Assembly: GCA_027297485.1 (NCBI GenBank)
Contig: JAPUHZ010000281.1
Location: forward strand, 1-21,864
Direction of reading: 5' to 3'
Source: Deltaproteobacteria bacterium
Lineage (GTDB): Bacteria; Desulfobacterota_B; Binatia; UBA9968
DNA length: 21,864 nt
In this document: piece after piece, positions 16,567 through 21,864 of the stretch
Layout of the letters: the number at the start of each line of letters is the position of its first letter
Position numbering within the stretch: the first letter of the stretch is position 1
Notes under the pieces: generated by a model
Told to the model about the DNA's origin: nothing
The model's input: the letters and a program-made list of their open reading frames with translations, nothing else
Database searches by the model: none
Position numbers and translations under genes: made by a program

Positions 16567-18597
16567 ATGACAGATGACCCCTTAGATCAAAAAATCAACC
16601 AAGCCTTTGGGGGGAAGGTGGTGCGCAAAGATCTGCTTCATCAGATAAAGGGAGGGGAAAACGTTCCGTCCTACGTCCTAGAGTATCTTCTCGGAAAATA
16701 CTGCGCCTCAGACAATGAGGATGAGATCCGGATCGGCATTGACGCGGTTAAGGAAACTCTTCGCACCAACTACTTCCGCCATGATGAGTCCAATAAGGCT
16801 CAATCCATGGTTGAGCAGAAGGGAAAGCATCGGTTCATCGATCGAGTCGAGGTCCGTTTCCTCGCGAGCGAGACCAAGTACTGGGCTGCAATGGACAACT
16901 TCAACTTTGCCCGGATACATATTCCCGACGATTACTACCGGCGATATGATCGCCTCCTGGAAGGTGGGATCTGGGCGATAGTAGATGTCGAGTTCAAACC
17001 TCTAGATGAGGGTACGAAAGGGAGCCCCTTCCACATCGCCGATCTTCGGCCTATCCAACTTGCTCGATTCGATCTTGACGAGTACGTGGAGGGTCGGCGT
17101 GAATTTTCCCGAGACGAATGGATTGATCTTCTACTGCGGAGTGTAGGACTTGAGCCGGCTAAGATGGAGAAAAGGCTTAAGCTACTTCTTCTCACCCGTT
17201 TTGTTCCATTCGTCGAAAAGAACTATAACTTTATAGAGCTCGGTCCTCGCGGAACGGGCAAGTCCTATGCCTTCAGTGAGATGTCTCCCTATTGCATTCT
17301 GATCTCAGGTGGAAGGGCCAGCACGGCAAACCTTTTCTACAACAACGCCCGTCGGCAAGTAGGACTCGTTGGCCATTGGGACGTTGTCGCCTTCGACGAG
17401 GTTGGGGGCCTCAAGGTCCAGGAGTCTGACGCAATCCAGATCATGAAGGACTACATGGCCAATGGACGCTTCAGCCGGGGGCTAGCTCAAGTGCACGCAG
17501 ATGCTTCCTTGGTTTTTGTTGGAAACCTAAATCAACCAGTTGAGACTCTAGTCCGCAATACTGGTACTGATCTCTTCCAGCCACTCCCTAAAGAATTCGA
17601 TCTCGCGGTCCTCGATCGGCTTCACTTCTACTTGCCGGGCTGGGAAATACCGAAAAACTCAAAAGACCTGTTAACTAGTAATTACGGCTTTGTGACCGAC
17701 TATCTGGCTGAAGCCTTCCGTGCTCTTCGAAAGCAGAACCGATTCAACGAGACGGAGCGGGCTTTCCGCTTTGGCTCACATGTGGAAGGGCGTGATGCTA
17801 CGGCGGTAAAGAAGACGGTCAGCGGATTACTAAAGATTCTTCACCCGAATGGAGAGTGTACTAAGGAGGAGCTTGCAGAATACTTAGAGCTCGCTATGGA
17901 AGGAAGGCGACGAGTAAAGGAACAACTCAAGAAACGTGGTTCCTTTGAATTCTATAAGACTAGCTTCTCCTATTTTGATATCGAGAAAGGTACAGAGCGT
18001 TCTGTCGGAGTCCCTGAGCAAGGAGGTAGTGGCGTCATCTCGCAAGATCCCCTTCCGCCGGGGACCGTTTACACAGCTGCTGTTGACCATGAGGCACGAG
18101 TTGGTCTTTTCCGTATCGAGGTGACGTTGACGGCAGGAACCGGTAAGATCCGAACACCGGCCGGGCTTGAGAAGGGGTTCAAAGAGTCACTAAACCGTGC
18201 GTTCAGCTACCTTCAGAATGTGAAGGACAGACTAGGGCTTGTGCCAGTTCTTGCCCAGAAAGACCTCCACGCCGAGGCAGTCGACCTCAGTGGAAGCCGG
18301 ATTGAGTGCCCATGTGGGGTGGCCGTCTTTACTGCGATGATCTCAATCATCCAGAACCGCCGTGTCCAGGCAGGTACTGTCATCCTTGGCGATCTAACGA
18401 TCCAGGGAAATATCAAAGGGCTTGCGTCCATCACGGAGCCTCTCCAGCTCGTTTTGGACAACGGGGCCCTTCGTGTTCTGCTGCCTTTGGCAAACAAGGC
18501 TCAATTTGCTGGCCTCTCCGAGGAAATAGTCGAGAAGCTTGACATCGTCTTCTACGGCGACGTTGATCGGGCAGTGATTAAGACGTTGGAACTATAA
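16567..18597 (+). CDS. brxL: BrxL, Lon-like AAA+ protein of BREX
   Basis: A 676-residue protein of normal BrxL length. The N-terminal block matches the family closely: LDQKINQAFGGKVVRKDL, then VPSYVLEYLLGKYC. The AAA+ domain has Walker A GPRGTGKS (226-233) and Walker B VVAFDEVGG (Asp277, Glu278). The C-terminal domain is Lon-protease-like (AVFTAMISIIQNRRVQAGTV onwards), but the Lon catalytic Ser-Lys pair is not evident: IECPCG (579-584) stands where Lon has DGPSAG. Family members form large DNA-binding rings needed for phage exclusion but not for host methylation. ATG 16567 is preferred because GAGGTG (16555-16560) is then correctly spaced; the in-frame GTG 16558 lies inside that ribosome site. 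Last gene of the BREX core; no clear hairpin terminator follows. Confidence 0.95.
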   Translation: MTDDPLDQKINQAFGGKVVRKDLLHQIKGGENVPSYVLEYLLGKYCASDNEDEIRIGIDAVKETLRTNYFRHDESNKAQSMVEQKGKHRFIDRVEVRFLASETKYWAAMDNFNFARIHIPDDYYRRYDRLLEGGIWAIVDVEFKPLDEGTKGSPFHIADLRPIQLARFDLDEYVEGRREFSRDEWIDLLLRSVGLEPAKMEKRLKLLLLTRFVPFVEKNYNFIELGPRGTGKSYAFSEMSPYCILISGGRASTANLFYNNARRQVGLVGHWDVVAFDEVGGLKVQESDAIQIMKDYMANGRFSRGLAQVHADASLVFVGNLNQPVETLVRNTGTDLFQPLPKEFDLAVLDRLHFYLPGWEIPKNSKDLLTSNYGFVTDYLAEAFRALRKQNRFNETERAFRFGSHVEGRDATAVKKTVSGLLKILHPNGECTKEELAEYLELAMEGRRRVKEQLKKRGSFEFYKTSFSYFDIEKGTERSVGVPEQGGSGVISQDPLPPGTVYTAAVDHEARVGLFRIEVTLTAGTGKIRTPAGLEKGFKESLNRAFSYLQNVKDRLGLVPVLAQKDLHAEAVDLSGSRIECPCGVAVFTAMISIIQNRRVQAGTVILGDLTIQGNIKGLASITEPLQLVLDNGALRVLLPLANKAQFAGLSEEIVEKLDIVFYGDVDRAVIKTLEL

Positions 18598-18697
18598 CCT
18601 AGGACGATCCAGGACGGAAGCGTAACTGAGAAAGCAAGATGAAGCGAAGACAACGTATACTACAGCGATCCACGGAACGCTTTAATAAGAGGCCTAG

Positions 18698-19570
18698 GTG
18701 AATAGATATTCCATTGGATGTCATGGCATATACCCGTTTACGCTAATTTACCGCGAGGCATCCTCCGACAAACCGTACCAGGAATCTGGATGTGGCATAG
18801 AAGAAAGCAAACACACAATGAGTATGTTCGGTAATCCAAGCAATCCCAACCCCTACGGTAAATACCTTGCGGAATTACTGCTCATTGGCGGGGTTCAGCT
18901 AGAGAGGTTAACGAAAGGGAAAAAACAAGTCACTTTTAAGGATTGGTCCGAGACAGTTCGGCAAGCCGTCTCTCAGCCGGGGACAAGCCTGACGGACCGG
19001 CAGTTGGAATGGCTATGGGAGGCATTAACAACCGAACCAAGAATCCTCCGAGAGTTTCTGGGGAGGATAGTGTCCCGTGAGGAGGAGTGGAAGAGGCAGG
19101 ATTTCGTCCCTATACTCAAACGTGGTGAAATGTTGGGCGTATTTCTTAAACCTTTTACCTTAGTTGGTGCGCCGATTTTGCGCATACCTCCGGAAACCAA
19201 GTCAGACAGTAAGATCAGGCTCCTTGAGACGCTGGAGATGGGACCCGGTAAGTTAGCGTCCCGTCGCTTCGAGTGTAGGGACGTGACAGCCGAGGTTGAG
19301 ATTCAAGTCGCCAAACTCGGCCGCCCGGATGAGGAAGCTATCCTGATGAAGCTAGAGCTGGGTAACGTTGATGTGAAAGGTCGTTCCGTAATTGCCTCGG
19401 TTCGCAGTCTGAACCACGCTTTTACGGTAACAAGCCGCCGACTCCAACCTCACCGCCGCAACCACGGCGGGCGCATATACGATCACATTGCCTGGCGCCA
19501 GAACAACCAGTGGATATCGCTTGAGGATATCCGTCGGGAGGTAGAGGCTGGGAAGTGGAAGGTAGCATAG
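18698..19570 (+). CDS. Unknown protein downstream of brxL
   Basis: A frame of 290 codons that I do not recognise. GTG 18698 has AGAGG (18688-18692) five bases upstream, but the first 40 residues look unlike a conserved domain; ATG 18818 (giving a 250-residue protein starting MSMFGNPSNPNPYGKYLAEL) is the main alternative. The central part is soluble and mixed alpha/beta, with a helical segment around the two-Trp stretch QLEWLWEALTTEPRILREFL and a beta-rich half later. The C-terminus is basic, RRLQPHRRNHGG, followed by WRQNNQWISLEDIRREVEAG, which could be a nucleic-acid-binding tail. It lies 100 bases after brxL on the same strand, with no visible terminator between, so it may be an accessory gene read from the BREX transcript. 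No signal peptide or membrane segment. Confidence 0.6.
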   Translation: MNRYSIGCHGIYPFTLIYREASSDKPYQESGCGIEESKHTMSMFGNPSNPNPYGKYLAELLLIGGVQLERLTKGKKQVTFKDWSETVRQAVSQPGTSLTDRQLEWLWEALTTEPRILREFLGRIVSREEEWKRQDFVPILKRGEMLGVFLKPFTLVGAPILRIPPETKSDSKIRLLETLEMGPGKLASRRFECRDVTAEVEIQVAKLGRPDEEAILMKLELGNVDVKGRSVIASVRSLNHAFTVTSRRLQPHRRNHGGRIYDHIAWRQNNQWISLEDIRREVEAGKWKVA

Positions 19571-19700
19571 GAAGGTAAAAGGGTTCGGGAGTCATTGATC
19601 TGGAGTGAACCATGGCTGTGAGTGCCACATCCAACGCGATCCGTCAAAGGGTAGAGTAGGAGACAGGCCCAGTTGCCCTTAGGCCAACCCTACGTGGTTT

Positions 19701-19970
19701 ATGCTTTGGAAATTCGTCAGACAATCGCTAAAATATCAAATTTATCCGCTGCCAACGGATCCAGTTGAACTAGAAAAGCTCGCCATGAATCTCAATGTTT
19801 CGCTAACCGCAACTTGGATGAGTCACGGAGTACTAGATACTGCGGAAGTCCAAAGGCGAATTCGCGACAGCCTTAGCTCCTTTCGGTCCAGCGTTCTCTT
19901 TTGGATTTCTGTAATTACGGCTTTCGTGGCGGCGGTTACGCTTCTTGCTAAATCCTTTCTCGTATCCTGA
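19701..19970 (+). CDS. Small protein with one C-terminal membrane helix
   Basis: An 89-residue protein of unknown family. Residues 1-60 are soluble and partly amphipathic helical (LEKLAMNLNVSLTATWMSHG, then TAEVQRRIRDSLSSFRSS). Residues about 64-86 (VLFWISVITAFVAAVTLLAK and on) form a single hydrophobic helix, so the protein is probably tail-anchored in the inner membrane with the N-terminus in the cytosol. No good ribosome site precedes ATG 19701. It lies 130 bases after the unknown gene and on the same strand. Small tail-anchored proteins occur as effectors in several defence systems, but nothing here proves such a role. Confidence 0.5.
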   Translation: MLWKFVRQSLKYQIYPLPTDPVELEKLAMNLNVSLTATWMSHGVLDTAEVQRRIRDSLSSFRSSVLFWISVITAFVAAVTLLAKSFLVS

Positions 19971-19973
19971 ATA

Positions 19974-20028
19974 AGGGGTCACCCATTAGAAGGCCCCGGT
20001 CAAGAGGCACACCCCTCCCTTGGTTTTT
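19974..20028 (+). terminator. Weak candidate terminator
   Basis: AGGGGT (19974-19979) can pair with ACCCCT (20011-20016), and a run of six T (20023-20028) follows after CCCTTGG. The loop is long (31 bases) and the T-run is not adjacent to the stem, so this is a weak call. It sits just after the small membrane-protein gene, where an operon end would be expected. Confidence 0.3.
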
Positions 20029-20075
20029 TCTTCTTTCCTTTTTTACCCGCCTGAGGTGAGATGGATTCATACGCG

Positions 20076-20089
20076 CCCCTGTACAGGGG
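20076..20089. repeat. Perfect 14-bp palindrome
   Basis: CCCCTGTACAGGGG is fully self-complementary with no spacer. It could be a dimeric-regulator site or the tip of a cruciform. No promoter can be placed next to it with confidence; the nearest gene downstream starts at 20636, more than 500 bases away. Confidence 0.35.
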
Positions 20090-20635
20090 ACGTAGTTCCG
20101 GTATTTCCGTTATATGCGCCATTCATGTAATCTCGGGCCTGATACTTGCCATTCTCCATTGAAAAAGAGTTAGGAGCCTTTAACTTTTCGCGCATATTTC
20201 CGTAGAGATCTCTCTATGGCCTGTTTCTTACTGATTGAATATCCAGACTCTTTTTATGAGGGCCGGTGTGTCGTAGACACGGATCATGAGGTCTATTTAT
20301 TGCTGGAGGTGGAGTGGTGTCAACACCTCGGCACGAACAGTGGATTGGAGCTTGATCTCCCAGGATGAAGGCGATATTGGACTGAATAGCCCTACTGTTC
20401 AATTTGGGGCAAGGGTGACCCAGGTGGTATCGTGCAGGCTGGTAGCCGGATAGCTTGCAAGGCCCGTTGGCTATCAACGCCGCAACAAGGCAGGCAAATC
20501 CGGGATAAGGAACGAACACTGCGTGTATTTCCCCACGGCGGAACCCGAGAGGATGTTGCGACAGGGCGCAGGTTCCTTGCGGGCTATTCACAACTCACGT
20601 AATAGTTAGATCGTAGCAAACGGGGGGCCTCACCT

Positions 20636-21526
20636 ATGGAGATAACTATTCTGTCACCTGCCGACGTGGAGGCGAAAGAGAAGGACATCCAGGACGCCTT
20701 CGAACGCAATCTGGCCCTACTCGACGAAGGCTTGGAGTTCATCGGGTCTGAGGTCGTTATTGGTACCGGCCGCATTGACACCTTGGCCTACGACTCCGTT
20801 AACAACCGGCCGGTTTTCATCGAATACAAGGGCCCAGGGGCCTTCGGAAGAGACGCCCTTATCCAACTGATGGACTATCTTAGTTGGTTTTCCAGGGACG
20901 AAAACCGGATGGCCATTCTCGAGAGAATCATTCGTCAAAGTAAGCCAGAGATCCAAGAGATTGAGCCTTCCATTCTTTTGATCTGTGTGGTCGCCGATAT
21001 CGAGGAGCGCATCGGGAATGCCATCTACGTTCTCGCTAACGATGTCAAAGTTTTCACGTATCTCATCGCCCGAGATACCGTAGAGAAACTGGTGCTTGTT
21101 CCCAAACTCGAAGTTGACAACACCGAAGTCGAGGGGCGTGTGCCCCTGCCCGTAACAGAGAGTGAATTGCTTAAAAAGCATCCCCACCTTCAGGAGCTTT
21201 TTCGGAAGTTTCGCGCACCGCTCGAGAAGGACGGGGCAACCAGCTACACGACCTCGAAGTCCTTCCGATTCAAAAAGGATAGCATTTTTGCCAAGCTGCG
21301 ATTTCGAAAGAAGTACATTCTACTCGAGCTTCGAGTGGGAAAGGGGAGTGTTACGGATCCGGACTTCACGTATTGGAAGGGTGGTGAGTCGAGCTGGGGC
21401 TATGTGCACGTGCATCCGTCGAATTCCTTGCCTGAAAAGGTGATCGACTGGATAGATCGTGCACGCGTCTTCGTTACACAACCTGCCGTCAGCGATGATG
21501 AAGGTGAAGCAGTGGGTCCCCAATAG
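20636..21526 (+). CDS. PD-(D/E)XK nuclease with DUF5655-like C-terminal domain
   Basis: A 296-residue protein. The N-terminal domain has the restriction-type fold signature in NucS-like order: Glu23 in AFERNLALL, then GTGRIDTLAYD with Asp48, then PVFIEYKGPG with Glu63 and Lys65, then a helix with Gln77 (LIQLMDYLSWF). These are the metal-binding and catalytic positions, all present, so the enzyme is probably active on DNA. Residues about 190-285 (SKSFRFKKDSIFAKLRFRKK, then DPDFTYWKGGESSWGYVHV) match the DUF5655 pattern, often fused behind such nuclease domains. Start ATG 20636 follows a G-run (20621-20626). It is a single gene 110 bases beyond the inverted-repeat stretch, separately promoted. 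Target and any link to BREX are unknown; it may be a stand-alone defence or repair nuclease. Confidence 0.8.
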   Translation: MEITILSPADVEAKEKDIQDAFERNLALLDEGLEFIGSEVVIGTGRIDTLAYDSVNNRPVFIEYKGPGAFGRDALIQLMDYLSWFSRDENRMAILERIIRQSKPEIQEIEPSILLICVVADIEERIGNAIYVLANDVKVFTYLIARDTVEKLVLVPKLEVDNTEVEGRVPLPVTESELLKKHPHLQELFRKFRAPLEKDGATSYTTSKSFRFKKDSIFAKLRFRKKYILLELRVGKGSVTDPDFTYWKGGESSWGYVHVHPSNSLPEKVIDWIDRARVFVTQPAVSDDEGEAVGPQ

Positions 21527-21864
21527 GCTGGTTCTCACAGGAGGCTTGAGCGGACCGGCTGTCGCTGGCCATTCAGCCTAAGCGTCAGACAGAATAACTG
21601 GTCTGTACAATTCTGAGTAAGTATAGCTTGGCAATTTTTCCTAATTACGATTGGACCTAATTATCGAGGCTGAGTTCATGCAGAAGCTATCAGCAGAGAG
21701 GGCTGAGTATCAGGCAGTGTTGGAGAAGATAAGCTAGGCAAAATGGCAGAGCCACGCCAACGGATCGAGGCCCCCGGAAAAAGAGATTACTTTTGCCCCT
21801 CCTACAGCCAGTTAATGTAAAAACCTCGTCATCTCCCAGCTCAAGGCAACGTCCAGCCCTGCCT
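21527..21864. other. Downstream stretch without a clear gene
   Basis: No intact gene. CAGAC/GTCTG (21586-21590 and 21600-21604) may form a small hairpin. A frame from 21645 to a TAG at about 21735 reads LDLIIEAEFMQKLSAERAEY and a few more residues; it could be the end of a decayed gene, but is too short to assign. The rest, to the window end, shows nothing I can define. Confidence 0.35.

Larger units (their letters stand above)
19971..20635. other. Gene-free stretch with inverted repeats
   Basis: I see no supportable gene. The - strand frame 20214-20591 has no family features. The stretch holds the weak terminator, a perfect palindrome (20076-20089), a hairpin GAGGTG/CACCTC (20306-20311 and 20324-20329), and a compact GC-rich part (about 20260-20600) with many short stop-broken frames that looks more like a structured non-coding end of a mobile element or an RNA than decayed coding DNA. 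I could not match it to a named RNA or insertion sequence. Confidence 0.4.

Noticed and set aside
18598..18698. CCTAGG occurring at both ends of the brxL-downstream gap (18598 and 18693) as a possible attachment-site pair
   Set aside because: Six-base identity is too short, is itself palindromic and is expected by chance.
20214..20591. A 125-codon - strand frame in the gap before the nuclease
   Set aside because: Rich in Pro, Cys and His with no domain and no ribosome site; more likely a chance frame over structured non-coding DNA.
21645..21737. Short frame with MQKLSAERAEYQ
   Set aside because: Only about 30 codons, no ribosome site, no family match; noted in the downstream stretch only.
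1..21864. CRISPR arrays, tRNA, rRNA or tmRNA genes
   Set aside because: No regularly spaced repeats and no recognisable tRNA or rRNA segments were seen by eye on either strand.

Overview
The window is a bacterial defence island centred on a complete BREX phage-exclusion operon. The chromosome is of moderate GC (about 50-60% in most genes). The host cannot be named from sequence alone: gene style fits an environmental Gram-negative-type lineage (for example Nitrospirota or Deltaproteobacteria-like), but no rRNA, tRNA or other taxonomic marker is present, so this is only an impression.

Layout. (1) Positions 1-2200, left flank: a degraded 3' piece of an ORF6N-domain gene; a MazF/PemK-type toxin gene overlapping its small antitoxin gene; a gene-poor stretch with two strongly folded palindromic elements (a cloverleaf-like one resembling an IS200/IS605 right end, and a REP-like hairpin); then a second toxin-antitoxin-like pair ending in a DUF2283 protein. 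(2) Positions 2200-4030: an intrinsic terminator, then an AT-rich 354-codon gene of unknown family with HNH-like residues, then a short relic resembling the C-terminus of a tyrosine recombinase that ends inside the first BREX codons. (3) Positions 4029-18597: the BREX operon brxE-brxA-brxB-brxC-pglX-pglZ-brxL, all on the + strand, overlapping or nearly touching, so almost certainly co-transcribed. (4) Positions 18698-21526: an unrecognised gene, a small protein with one C-terminal membrane helix, a 665-base gene-free stretch rich in inverted repeats, and a NucS-like PD-(D/E)XK nuclease with a DUF5655-like tail.

How it should work. PglX is an adenine methyltransferase that marks host DNA at one non-palindromic site. 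BrxC (ATPase), PglZ (alkaline-phosphatase fold), BrxB, BrxA and BrxL (AAA+ DNA motor) are needed for methylation and/or for blocking phage DNA replication. The order is type 1 BREX, except that brxE, a gene typical of type 6 BREX, is first; the locus is therefore a type 1/type 6 mosaic. The middle of pglX drops sharply in GC relative to both ends, as expected if the target-recognition segment had been swapped.

Most likely new biology: the AT-rich HNH-like gene just upstream of brxE, the unknown gene directly after brxL with its membrane-protein neighbour, and the stand-alone PD-(D/E)XK/DUF5655 nuclease. All three are co-located accessory candidates whose function cannot be read from sequence.
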